This document shows, piece by piece, positions 1 to 7,210 of a stretch of DNA of 8,745 nt. A program made the position numbers and the translations under genes. This DNA is from an uncultured Veillonella sp. (GTDB taxonomy: Bacteria; Bacillota; Negativicutes; Veillonellales; Veillonellaceae), in assembly GCA_900549805.1 (NCBI GenBank), contig URPV01000051.1, positions 1 through 8,745 on the forward strand. Reading direction: 5' to 3'. Position 1 is the stretch's first letter, and each line of letters starts with the position of its first letter. A model generated the notes under the pieces. That model saw only the letters and a program-made list of their open reading frames with translations, made no database searches and was not told the origin of the DNA.

Positions 1-72
1 TTTTTTCAAGCAGAAGACGGCATACGAGATTACGTACGGTGACTGGAGTTCAGACGTGTGCTCTTCCGATCT
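1..72. other. Illumina TruSeq-type P7/index adapter (non-genomic contig end)
   Basis: Bases 7-30 match the Illumina P7 flow-cell sequence, 31-38 (TACGTACG) occupy the index slot, and 39-72 match the TruSeq read-2 primer region ending in GCTCTTCCGATCT. The reverse complement of the index is CGTACGTA, which from memory is TruSeq index 22 with its two trailing bases. Bases 1-6 are T; read on the other strand this is the A run that appears after a read passes through the whole adapter. The arrangement is insert, adapter, index, P7, poly-A, as expected of an untrimmed short-insert read carried into the assembly. Genomic sequence begins at about base 73. Nothing biological should be inferred from 1-72. 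Confidence 0.98.
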
Positions 73-80
73 ATAAACAA

Positions 81-109
81 ACAAAAAGGAGCCTAGGGCT
101 CCTTTTTGT
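81..109 (-). terminator. Rho-independent terminator after eno (end of glycolytic operon)
   Basis: Arms 81-93 and 97-109 pair perfectly over 13 bp around a 3-nt loop (94-96). The core is the GC-rich GGAGCC/GGCTCC, flanked by five A's on one side and five T's on the other. On the minus strand the stem is followed by TTTTTGTTTGTTTAT, an extended U-rich tail, 14 bp past the eno stop codon. The A-run/T-run symmetry means it could also stop transcription coming from the left. It lies only 8 bp from the adapter junction, but the sequence itself is genomic in character. Confidence 0.93.
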
Positions 110-122
110 GGTAGATCAGACC

Positions 123-1406
123 TTATTTGAGGTTATAGAATATGTCATTACCCTTGTATTCCGCTGTTTCGTATAAGTTTTCTTCAATGCGAAGAAGTTG
201 ATTATACTTAGCTACCCGTTCGGAACGGGCAGGAGCACCAGTTTTAATTTGACCTGCATTAACAGCTACGGCAATATCAGCGATGATAGCATCTTCTGTT
301 TCACCAGACCGATGGGATACTACGCAAGTATAACCAGACCGTTTAGCCAATTCCATGGCTTCAAAGGCTTCTGTCAAAGTGCCAATTTGGTTTACCTTAA
401 CCAAGATAGAGTTAGCTACTCCCATATCGATACCCTTAGCCAAGCGTTTAGAGTTAGTTACGAAGAGATCATCACCAACCAATTGAACCTTCTTGCCTAA
501 GCGATCTGTAAGGACCTTCCAGCCATCCCAGTCTTCTTCAGCCAAACCATCTTCAATGGATACGATTGGGTATTTGCCAACCAAGTATTCATAAAAGTCA
601 ACCATTTCTTCTGCTGTTTTGATTTTACCTTCTCCAGCCAAATCATATTTGCCATCCTTATAGAATTCAGAGGATGCAGCATCGATAGCCAATTTGAAGT
701 CCTTACCTGGTTCATAGCCAGCTGCCTTAATGGCTTCGCAAATTACTTCCAAGGCTTCTTCATTAGATTCTAGATTAGGTGCAAAACCGCCTTCATCACC
801 TACACCTGTGGAAAGTCCCTTCCCTTTCAATACAGTTTTCAAGGTATGGTAAACTTCTGCACAAGAACGGAGGGCCTCTGTAAAGGATTCAGCCCCTACA
901 GGCATGATCATGAACTCTTGGATATCCACATTGTTATCTGCATGAGCACCACCATTGAGGATATTCATCATAGGGACAGGCAATTCCTTAGCGTTGAAGC
1001 CACCCAAGTATTGATAGAGTGGCAAATCCAAAGATTTTGCTGCAGCCCGCGCAACTGCCATAGATACACCCAAGATTGCATTGGCACCCAATTTGGACTT
1101 ATTATCAGTACCATCCAAGGAAATCATGAGCTTATCGATAGCTGCTTGTTCTGTTGCATCAAAGCCTTGAATAGCTGGACCGATGATGGAATTAACATTT
1201 TCCACAGCTTTCAAAACGCCCTTACCACCGTAGCGTGCCTTATCGCCATCACGCAATTCACAAGCTTCAAAAGCCCCTGTGGATGCACCAGATGGAACGG
1301 CTGCATGGCCGATAGTACCGTCTTCCAAAAATACTTCTACTTCGACAGTTGGGTTGCCACGGGAATCAAGAATTTCACGAGCAAAGGTTTCAATAATTGC
1401 TGCCAT
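123..1406 (-). CDS. eno: Enolase (phosphopyruvate hydratase)
   Basis: Catalyses the reversible dehydration of 2-phosphoglycerate to phosphoenolpyruvate in the cytosol, with Mg2+. At 427 aa it has normal family length. Visible landmarks: ILDSRGNPTVEVEV near the N-terminus; SGASTG with the metal-loop Ser42; catalytic-loop His155; GDEGGFAP with Glu205; metal ligands Asp242, Glu285 (SIEDGL) and Asp312 (GDDL); catalytic Lys337 (LVKVNQIGTL); the signature SHRSGETED at 364-372; and Lys388 (IKTGAP). The ATG is preceded by a perfect AGGAGG at 1415-1420 with 8-nt spacing, so the start is secure. It is the last gene of the operon, followed closely by a terminator. The 97-nt gap from gpmI is the longest inside the operon and holds a possible separate promoter. 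No damage is seen. Confidence 0.98.
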   Translation of the reverse strand: MAAIIETFAREILDSRGNPTVEVEVFLEDGTIGHAAVPSGASTGAFEACELRDGDKARYGGKGVLKAVENVNSIIGPAIQGFDATEQAAIDKLMISLDGTDNKSKLGANAILGVSMAVARAAAKSLDLPLYQYLGGFNAKELPVPMMNILNGGAHADNNVDIQEFMIMPVGAESFTEALRSCAEVYHTLKTVLKGKGLSTGVGDEGGFAPNLESNEEALEVICEAIKAAGYEPGKDFKLAIDAASSEFYKDGKYDLAGEGKIKTAEEMVDFYEYLVGKYPIVSIEDGLAEEDWDGWKVLTDRLGKKVQLVGDDLFVTNSKRLAKGIDMGVANSILVKVNQIGTLTEAFEAMELAKRSGYTCVVSHRSGETEDAIIADIAVAVNAGQIKTGAPARSERVAKYNQLLRIEENLYETAEYKGNDIFYNLK

Positions 1407-1453
1407 TGTTATAGCCTCCTAGTAAATAATTAAATCGTCATCTACTTATCTTT

Positions 1454-1482
1454 ATCATAGACTAGCTAGCCCACTTATACAA
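1454..1482 (-). promoter_or_regulatory. Candidate internal sigma-A promoter for eno
   Basis: On the minus strand a -35-like TTGTAT (1477-1482, 3 of 6 consensus matches) is followed after exactly 17 nt by TATGAT (1454-1459, 5 of 6 matches). Transcription would start near 1447 and leave a leader of about 40 nt before the eno ATG. The spacer contains the palindrome CTAGCTAG (1462-1469). No terminator hairpin separates gpmI from eno, so operon read-through is also expected. The -35 box is weak, hence moderate confidence. Confidence 0.45.
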
Positions 1483-1503
1483 TAGATTTCACTGTTAAAG
1501 TGC

Positions 1504-3036
1504 TTAAAAGAGTGGTTTTCCCTCCATCTTATCGGGCTGTGTAAGGCCCAAGAGTTTTAAAAGGGTCGGTGCCACATCACAGAGGGCCCCGGAATGAAGT
1601 TTAGCCTCCTTGTGGGCTTGCGAAACCAAGATAAGAGGTACCTGGTTAGTAGTATGGGCCGTATGGGGCGCATTGGTTTCATGATTGACCATAACCTCTG
1701 CATTACCATGGTCGGCGGTGACGATAAGGTCGCCACCCACCTCTTTAATGGCTTCAGCAATAGCATGGGTGGACAGGTCAACCGCATGAATAGCCTCCTT
1801 AGCGGCTTCAAAATTCCCCGTATGTCCCACCATATCAGGGTTGGCTAGATTCATGATAATGAGGTCATACGTCCCACTCTTGATAGCTGATAAGACATTG
1901 TCCGTCACTTCACTAGCGGACATCTGTGGCTGTAAATCATAAGTAGCTACTGATGGGGATTGTACAAGGACTCGATCCTCTCCTATAAAGGTCTCTTCAA
2001 TGCGACCATTAAAGAAGAAGGTTACATGGGCATACTTTTCTGTTTCCGCTATGCGCAATTGGCGTAGACCTGCTTGAGATACCACTTGTCCCAAGGTATC
2101 TTCTAGCTTTTCCTTACCATAGACCAAATTAACTGGTAAGCCATCTTCATAGGATGTCATGGTAGCCATATAGATATCTCTCTTGCCACCAGGTCTGTCA
2201 AAGCCCTTAAAGTCATCTAATACCAAAGCCTTGGTCAGCTGGCGGGCCCGATCAGGGCGGAAGTTACAAAAGATAACTGCATCACCCTTATGGATGGTCC
2301 CCTCTGGATCTAAGACCACAGGAGGTAAAAATTCATCTGTAATCCCTTGACCATAGGCCCATTGAATCACATCAGCTAAGGACTTAGCTCCTTGAGTATC
2401 GGCCCCTTCCCCATAAACACAAGCCTTATATTCAGCCTCTACCCGGTCCCAACGGTTATCCCGATCCATACCGTAGTAGCGGCCACCTAAGGTTGCGATC
2501 TTACCGCAGCCCAAATCCTCCATATAGCTTGCTAGATCTTCTAAATAGGTCAAAGCTGATTTAGGTGGCACATCCCGTCCATCTAGGAGGGCATGAACAT
2601 ATACCTTGGTCAAACCGGACGCTTTAGCCCCTTTAATTACATTTTTAATATGGTCTAAAGAGGCATGAACATTACCATCAGATACTAGGCCTATGACATG
2701 GAGTGCTCCCTTTTTTGCATGTTCATAGAGGTCTTTCACGACAGGCCGCTCGTAAAAAGACCCATCCGCCATATCCTTAGAAATGTGCGTCAAATCTTGG
2801 TATACCACTCGTCCTGCGCCCAAATTTAAATGCCCCACTTCTGAGTTGCCCATTTGCCCCTCTGGTAGGCCTACAGCATAACCGGAAGCCTTAAGAGTCG
2901 TATGGGGATACGTATTCCATAAGGCTTGAATATGTTCTGGGTGCCCTTGCACCACTGCATTAGTCGGATCATTTTCATCACCCATGCCATACCCATCCAG
3001 GATGAGTAGCATGACAGGACCTTTTTTGTGTTCCAT
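1504..3036 (-). CDS. gpmI: 2,3-bisphosphoglycerate-independent phosphoglycerate mutase
   Basis: Interconverts 3- and 2-phosphoglycerate through a phosphoserine intermediate. It is a Mn2+-dependent member of the alkaline phosphatase superfamily and unrelated to the cofactor-dependent GpmA type. At 510 aa it is typical. Motifs: LLILDGYG with metal ligand Asp14; GNSEVGH with nucleophile Ser65; GNVHAS with His124; LDGRD at 151-155; GGRYYGMDRDNRW at 184-196; the arginine-rich NFRPDRARQ at 258-266; EKYAHVTFFFNG with Lys335; NPDMVGHTG with Asp401 and His405; TADHGN with Asp442 and His443; and His461 in PHTAHT. Its ATG lies 2 nt past the tpiA stop, and its AAGGAA ribosome site (3043-3048, 6-nt spacing) sits inside the end of tpiA, suggesting coupled translation. 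In B. subtilis the equivalent gene is called pgm. Confidence 0.98.
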   Translation of the reverse strand: MEHKKGPVMLLILDGYGMGDENDPTNAVVQGHPEHIQALWNTYPHTTLKASGYAVGLPEGQMGNSEVGHLNLGAGRVVYQDLTHISKDMADGSFYERPVVKDLYEHAKKGALHVIGLVSDGNVHASLDHIKNVIKGAKASGLTKVYVHALLDGRDVPPKSALTYLEDLASYMEDLGCGKIATLGGRYYGMDRDNRWDRVEAEYKACVYGEGADTQGAKSLADVIQWAYGQGITDEFLPPVVLDPEGTIHKGDAVIFCNFRPDRARQLTKALVLDDFKGFDRPGGKRDIYMATMTSYEDGLPVNLVYGKEKLEDTLGQVVSQAGLRQLRIAETEKYAHVTFFFNGRIEETFIGEDRVLVQSPSVATYDLQPQMSASEVTDNVLSAIKSGTYDLIIMNLANPDMVGHTGNFEAAKEAIHAVDLSTHAIAEAIKEVGGDLIVTADHGNAEVMVNHETNAPHTAHTTNQVPLILVSQAHKEAKLHSGALCDVAPTLLKLLGLTQPDKMEGKPLF

Positions 3037-3038
3037 AA

Positions 3039-3803
3039 TTAATTCCTTAGTGTTTCCTTAATAATGGAGATAAAATCATTAGCCTTGAGAGAGGCCCCTC
3101 CTACGAGGGCGCCATCAATATTAGCTTGATGCATGAGTTCGTAGGCATTTTCTCCCTTTACAGACCCCCCATAGAGGATGGAAACCTCTTGGGCTAAGTC
3201 TTTAGTGTAAAGGGTTTCTAGTTCATTCCGAATTGCCTGACAAACCTCTTCCGCTTGGGCGGACGTTGCCGTCTGCCCCGTTCCAATAGCCCAAATTGGT
3301 TCATAGGCTATCACGATACCAGGTAGGGATTGGCCTGGTATATCTTTGAGGGCCGCCATCAATTGGCCATTGATATATTGAATTGCCTGACCTGATTGAC
3401 GGATATCAAGAGACTCACCGACACAGAGGATTGGCGTCAAACCGTGTGTAATGGCAGCCTTGATTTTCTCATTGACCGCTTGGTCACTTTCACCATAATA
3501 GTCTCTCCGCTCCGAATGGCCTAAAATGACATAGTCCATACCTAAGTCTTGGAGCATGGTAGGAGAAATCTCACCAGTATATGCACCAGAATTCCTATAT
3601 TCCATAGTCTGTGCACCCAACTTAATAGGGGCTTTTCTTAACAGCTCTTGAGCCCCACCTAAGACGGTAAATGGTGGACAAATAACAACTTCAAGCTCAC
3701 CAAGTTCTGGCAAACCACTTTTAATATCTTCTAAAAGGGCCTTAGCCTCAGACTTTGTGCCCTTATTCATCTTCCAATTACCAGCGATAATCGTCTTTCT
3801 CAT
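3039..3803 (-). CDS. tpiA: Triosephosphate isomerase
   Basis: Interconverts dihydroxyacetone phosphate and glyceraldehyde 3-phosphate using the TIM-barrel fold, as a cytosolic dimer. At 254 aa it is of standard length. Catalytic residues are all present: Asn9 and Lys11 (AGNWKMN), His96 (GHSERR) and Glu168 followed by the mobile loop (YEPIWAIGTG, 167-176). Phosphate-binding YGGSV (211-215) and GALVGGASL (231-239) are intact. A minor variant is GAQTM (64-68) where many homologues have GAQNM. The ATG is 1 nt after the pgk stop codon, and the ribosome site GAGG (3810-3813) lies within the last pgk codons at 6-nt spacing, so translation is probably coupled to pgk. Confidence 0.98.
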   Translation of the reverse strand: MRKTIIAGNWKMNKGTKSEAKALLEDIKSGLPELGELEVVICPPFTVLGGAQELLRKAPIKLGAQTMEYRNSGAYTGEISPTMLQDLGMDYVILGHSERRDYYGESDQAVNEKIKAAITHGLTPILCVGESLDIRQSGQAIQYINGQLMAALKDIPGQSLPGIVIAYEPIWAIGTGQTATSAQAEEVCQAIRNELETLYTKDLAQEVSILYGGSVKGENAYELMHQANIDGALVGGASLKANDFISIIKETLRN

Positions 3804-3804
3804 C

Positions 3805-4983
3805 TTATACCTCAGTCAAGGATGCAATGCCAGGGAGGGTCTTGCCTTCCAAGAATTCAAGAGAAGCACCACCACCTGTAGAAATGTGGGACACCTTATC
3901 TGCTAGACCAGATTTTTCGATAGCTGCAACGGAGTCACCACCACCAACTAGTGTATAGGCAGAAGCTTCTGCTACCGCCTTGGCTACTGCATTGGTCCCC
4001 TTGGCGAAATGTTCCATTTCAAATACACCCATAGGGCCGTTCCATACGATAGTCTTCATGTCCTTTAAGGCCTCTGCATACAAAGCTTGTGTCTTAGGAC
4101 CAATATCAAGGACCATCCAGTCATCAGGAATGGCATCTAAGCCCACTACCTTATGGTCTGCATCATCGGCAAAAGCCGCTGCTACAACCACATCTACAGG
4201 CGTTAAGAGGCGTTTACCTTCCTCCTTAGCTTGGCTCAAGAGGTCCTTAGCCGTTTGGATACGATCTTCTTCTAGAAGGGATTTTCCTACGGAATAGCCT
4301 TGTGCCGCCATGAAGGTATTAGCCATGCCACCGCCTATAATGAGGACATCTAACTTAGGAAGAAGGTTGGAGATAACGGAAATCTTATCGGACACCTTAG
4401 CTCCACCAATAATGGCCGCCATAGGTTTTTCCGCATGATTGACCACCTTACTAAGGGCATCAATTTCCTTCTTAAGAAGAAGGCCTGCCCCCAATTGAGT
4501 GTAGCTAGCAATAGCATCTACAGAAGCTGCTGCTCGGTGAGATACACCAAAAGCATCATTAATAGCCAAATCAGCTAAGGATGCTAAGGCTTTGGCAAAT
4601 TCAGGATCATTTTTCTCCTCACCGATGTGGAAACGAAGGTTTTCCAAGAGAAGGACTTGTCCTACTTGGAGGCCATTCACTGCTGCTTCTACCTCAGGAC
4701 CAATCGATTCCGCTACAAAGGCTACCGGTTTACCCAAGAGTTGGCTCAAGCGTTCTGCCACAGGAGCCAAGGAAAGTTCCGCTTTCACCTCCCCTTTTGG
4801 TCGTCCCATATGGGATGCCAAGATGATCTTAGCACCTTTTTCCAACAAATACGTGATAGTTGGGATAGCCGCTCGAATCCGTTTATCATTGGTTATTTGA
4901 CCATCTTTCATAGGGACGTTAAAGTCCACCCGTACAAAGACCTTTTTATTTGCTACGTCCATAGACTCAAGTGAAAGTTTCAT
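3805..4983 (-). CDS. pgk: Phosphoglycerate kinase
   Basis: Makes ATP from ADP by transferring the acyl phosphate of 1,3-bisphosphoglycerate, giving 3-phosphoglycerate; monomeric, cytosolic. From the start chosen here it is 392 aa, the usual length. Motifs in order: VFVRVDFNVP (15-24), SHMGRPKG (57-64), LLLENLRFHIGE (111-122), NDAFGVSHRAAAS (142-154; most homologues have T where this has V), GGGMANTF (217-224), NGPMGVFE (315-322), GGGDSVAA (347-354) and STGGGASLEFLEGK (368-381). Start choice: AAAGGAG at 4990-4996 sits 6 nt before the ATG at 4983, an optimal spacing. A second ATG directly before it (4986) has only 3 nt. A TTG at 5001 would place the ribosome site inside the coding region and is unlikely. 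A 64-nt gap with an RNA hairpin separates it from gapA. Confidence 0.97.
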   Translation of the reverse strand: MKLSLESMDVANKKVFVRVDFNVPMKDGQITNDKRIRAAIPTITYLLEKGAKIILASHMGRPKGEVKAELSLAPVAERLSQLLGKPVAFVAESIGPEVEAAVNGLQVGQVLLLENLRFHIGEEKNDPEFAKALASLADLAINDAFGVSHRAAASVDAIASYTQLGAGLLLKKEIDALSKVVNHAEKPMAAIIGGAKVSDKISVISNLLPKLDVLIIGGGMANTFMAAQGYSVGKSLLEEDRIQTAKDLLSQAKEEGKRLLTPVDVVVAAAFADDADHKVVGLDAIPDDWMVLDIGPKTQALYAEALKDMKTIVWNGPMGVFEMEHFAKGTNAVAKAVAEASAYTLVGGGDSVAAIEKSGLADKVSHISTGGGASLEFLEGKTLPGIASLTEV

Positions 4984-5005
4984 CATAAGCTCCTTTATCA
5001 AGAAG

Positions 5006-5032
5006 AACTAGGACCAGAATCTGGCCCTAGTT
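5006..5032 (-). promoter_or_regulatory. RNA hairpin in the gapA-pgk intercistronic gap
   Basis: Arms 5006-5017 and 5021-5032 pair over 12 positions around a 3-nt loop. On the plus strand one pair (5013/5025) is A-C; in the minus-strand transcript it becomes a U-G wobble, so the fold is continuous only in the direction the operon is transcribed. The stem is followed by CTTCTTGATAAAGG, not a true U run. A full terminator is therefore unlikely; a 3'-end stabiliser for processed gapA mRNA or a leaky attenuator fits better. It lies 15 nt past the gapA stop and just upstream of the pgk ribosome site. Confidence 0.7.
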
Positions 5033-5047
5033 ACTTATTTCTGTGAA

Positions 5048-6061
5048 TTATAAACCTTTAGAGGCCATGAATACAGCCATGTCTACCATGCGTTCAGAGT
5101 AGCCCCATTCGTTGTCATACCAACCTACTACCTTTACGAGGTTGTCATCCATCACCATAGTAAGATCTGCATCGACGATAGAAGAGCGGGAATCACCGCG
5201 GAAGTCCATGGATACCAATGGCAAGTCGGATACACCCAAGATGCCCTTCATAGACCCATTGGCAGCTTCACGGAAGGCAGCATTAATTTCTTCCTTAGTA
5301 GCTGGTTTTTCCAATTCGCATACCAAGTCAGTAGCAGACACATCAGGTGTTGGCACGCGAAGAGCAAAGCCGTTAAGTTTGCCTTTCAAGGAAGGAATAA
5401 CAAGGCCTACAGCCTTAGCTGCACCCGTAGTTGTTGGGATGATGGACATAGCAGCAGCACGAGCACGGCGAGGATCTTTGTGCTTAGCATCGAGAATTTT
5501 TTGGTCATTTGTATAAGAATGAATGGTTGTCATCATCCCCCGTTTGATGCCGAAGGAGTCATTTAAAACCTTAGCAAATGGTGCCAAGCAGTTAGTTGTA
5601 CAGGATGCATTAGATACGATATTATGCTTAACTGGATCATACATATCTTCATTGACGCCCATAACCATAGTCAAATCTTCATTTTTACCAGGCGCGGAGA
5701 TGATAACTTTTTTAACGGTGGACTGGTTCATATGAACACCTGCTTCCGTAGCATCACGGAACTTACCAGTGCATTCCAATACGATTTCAACACCGTATTT
5801 AGCCCATTCTAACTTGGATGCATCCCGTTCGTGCATAACAGGAATTTCCTTGCCGTCTACCTTGATGCCAGCCTCAGTAGCTTCCACCTCATTTTTGATG
5901 GTGCCATGAACAGAATCGTACTTCAAAAGAAGGGCTGTCCCTTCGTTATCAGATGTCGAGTTAACAGCTACTACTTCTACATTAGGGTTGCCCAAAGCAG
6001 CGCGCAAAACGCATTTACCAATACGACCAAAACCGTTGATACCCACTTTAACTGTTGCCAT
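5048..6061 (-). CDS. gapA: Glyceraldehyde-3-phosphate dehydrogenase, type I (GapB/Gap2-like cofactor site)
   Basis: Oxidatively phosphorylates glyceraldehyde 3-phosphate to 1,3-bisphosphoglycerate, reducing NAD(P)+; a cytosolic tetramer in this family. At 337 aa it is full length. The Rossmann motif GINGFGRIGK is at 7-16, catalytic Cys154 is in SNASCTTNCLAP, and His181 is in TTIHSYTNDQ. Cofactor-site residues are atypical for an NAD enzyme. The Asp of the usual AVNDLTD is Ser35 (AVNSTSD), and the Leu-Pro pair of ILDLPHKD is Ala192-Lys193 (ILDAKHKD). The C-terminal YDNEWGYS is shared with GapB/Gap2 enzymes, whereas B. subtilis GapA has YDNESGYS. Position after cggR argues for the main glycolytic gap, so gapA is used by synteny; cofactor preference is open. 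The start is fixed by AGGAGG at 6070-6075 with 8-nt spacing. Confidence 0.96.
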   Translation of the reverse strand: MATVKVGINGFGRIGKCVLRAALGNPNVEVVAVNSTSDNEGTALLLKYDSVHGTIKNEVEATEAGIKVDGKEIPVMHERDASKLEWAKYGVEIVLECTGKFRDATEAGVHMNQSTVKKVIISAPGKNEDLTMVMGVNEDMYDPVKHNIVSNASCTTNCLAPFAKVLNDSFGIKRGMMTTIHSYTNDQKILDAKHKDPRRARAAAMSIIPTTTGAAKAVGLVIPSLKGKLNGFALRVPTPDVSATDLVCELEKPATKEEINAAFREAANGSMKGILGVSDLPLVSMDFRGDSRSSIVDADLTMVMDDNLVKVVGWYDNEWGYSERMVDMAVFMASKGL

Positions 6062-6102
6062 TCTTGTGTCCTCCTAAAATCTTGGAAATGACTTATATAT
6101 AT

Positions 6103-6118
6103 GAATCCCAAGGGATTC
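6103..6118 (-). promoter_or_regulatory. Hairpin in the gapA leader (cggR-gapA gap)
   Basis: GAATCC and GGATTC pair perfectly (6103-6108 with 6113-6118), closing on a CUUG tetraloop in the minus-strand RNA. It lies 27 nt upstream of the gapA ribosome site. No U run follows, so it is not a terminator. In B. subtilis the cggR-gapA transcript is cut between the two genes and a stem-loop near the new 5' end stabilises the gapA part. This element is placed where such a stabiliser would be, but the role here is inferred from position only. Confidence 0.55.
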
Positions 6119-6142
6119 TAAAAAACTTATATATTCCTGTGC

Positions 6143-7210
6143 CTAAGGAAGTTCTTGACTTATAATTTCCTGGCCCAGAATTTGGCTAATTCCTTCAGCA
6201 GCCCCTTCATCGATAATAAGCGTTCCCTTGTGGACAGCCCGCATAACACCGATGATAGCAGCTGCCTTTTGACGACCTCCAGCCACTGCAAATACGTAAG
6301 GAACCTGATCCAATTGATCTAAGGTGAGACCCACATTATTAACCGAATAGAGGATTGTCCCATCCTGATTACAATATTGGCCTAAGGCCTCACCTACGGC
6401 CCCCTTCTCTTCCAAAGTCCGCCTTATGGCTAATTCCGTATGCCGCTGGTCAGCCATATGAAGAGCCTGACCTATACCAAAAAGAAGGACATCCGCTCGG
6501 TGGATCAGTTCGTTAACCTCTTTAATTTGTGGTTCTCTTGTAACCAACATGTTAATAGAGGCCGGTGATAGGCCATCCGGTAGGTGGAGCATCTTATAAG
6601 TTCCATCTAAGCGATTGGCTATAACCGAAGCGATTACATTCGCCTGAAACTCTACCCGCTCACCAACACCGCCCCTTGCGGGGACTACGGTAGTTTCTAG
6701 GTGCTTAGCCCCTAACTGTTCCGCTACGGCAGCCATAGTGGATCCACCAGATACGGCTACTATTTGACCTGGTTCCAAAACGGATTCAATAGCTGATGAA
6801 GCGGCAAAGCCCAATTGCTTTAGAACAGCCTTGGTCTCACCTGTGGAAGCGATAACCACCCCATCTAGGTCCAGCTCCTTTCGGATAGCTTCTTCCAGTT
6901 CATTGAGACGGTTAAGTTCATACAGAGTCTTGGAAATCTTTGGTAACCATTGTTGGCCATCTTGTGTCAGGGTGACGCCCTGGCCAGTCAGATCAACCAA
7001 GCCATTATCTTTCATGAGTTCCACATGACTTCTAACAACCCGTTCTGATAAATTACAGAGTTGGGCTAGAGACCGTCGTCCCACTGGTTGAGCATGAGCA
7101 ATATGACTTAGAATGGCATATCGTTCCTCTACTATATTCACTAATTCTGGTGCAATCCGCCGGTAGACTTCTAGCAGGTCATGCGTAGTGTAATCATTTG
7201 ATTGTCCCAT
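6143..7210 (-). CDS. cggR: Central glycolytic genes regulator, SorC-family repressor
   Basis: A DNA-binding repressor of the glycolytic operon, relieved in B. subtilis by fructose 1,6-bisphosphate. At 355 aa it is slightly longer than B. subtilis CggR. The N-terminal winged-helix region (about 20-85) contains ERYAILSHI and PVGRRSLAQLCNLSERVVRSHV, closely resembling the CggR DNA-binding domain. From about 105 to the end is the SorC sugar-phosphate-binding domain, with the phosphate-loop-like SGGSTMAA (154-161), PARGG (178-181 region) and AGGRQKAA (310-317). It is first in the operon, 81 nt ahead of gapA, so it likely represses its own transcription. The start codon lacks a good Shine-Dalgarno site (only GGGA, 13 nt away), unlike every other gene here, which suggests weak translation of the regulator. 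No better in-frame start was found. It ends with TAG. Confidence 0.95.
   Translation of the reverse strand: MGQSNDYTTHDLLEVYRRIAPELVNIVEERYAILSHIAHAQPVGRRSLAQLCNLSERVVRSHVELMKDNGLVDLTGQGVTLTQDGQQWLPKISKTLYELNRLNELEEAIRKELDLDGVVIASTGETKAVLKQLGFAASSAIESVLEPGQIVAVSGGSTMAAVAEQLGAKHLETTVVPARGGVGERVEFQANVIASVIANRLDGTYKMLHLPDGLSPASINMLVTREPQIKEVNELIHRADVLLFGIGQALHMADQRHTELAIRRTLEEKGAVGEALGQYCNQDGTILYSVNNVGLTLDQLDQVPYVFAVAGGRQKAAAIIGVMRAVHKGTLIIDEGAAEGISQILGQEIISQELP

Noticed and set aside
1..72. Mobile-element end or attachment site at the left edge
   Set aside because: The sequence matches synthetic Illumina adapter parts end to end.
846..1433. A 195-codon open frame on the plus strand opposite eno
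   Set aside because: It lies wholly antisense to a clear enolase gene apart from its last codons, has no recognisable motif, and is explained by codon bias of the real gene. The same holds for the other plus-strand frames opposite gpmI, pgk, gapA, cggR and cfa.
5006..5032. Terminator between gapA and pgk
   Set aside because: The hairpin is strong but is followed by CTTCTTGAT, not a U run, and pgk directly follows without its own visible promoter.
6062..6142. A separate sigma-A promoter for gapA at the TATATA boxes
   Set aside because: No acceptable -35 box stands 16-18 nt upstream of either TATATA on the coding strand.
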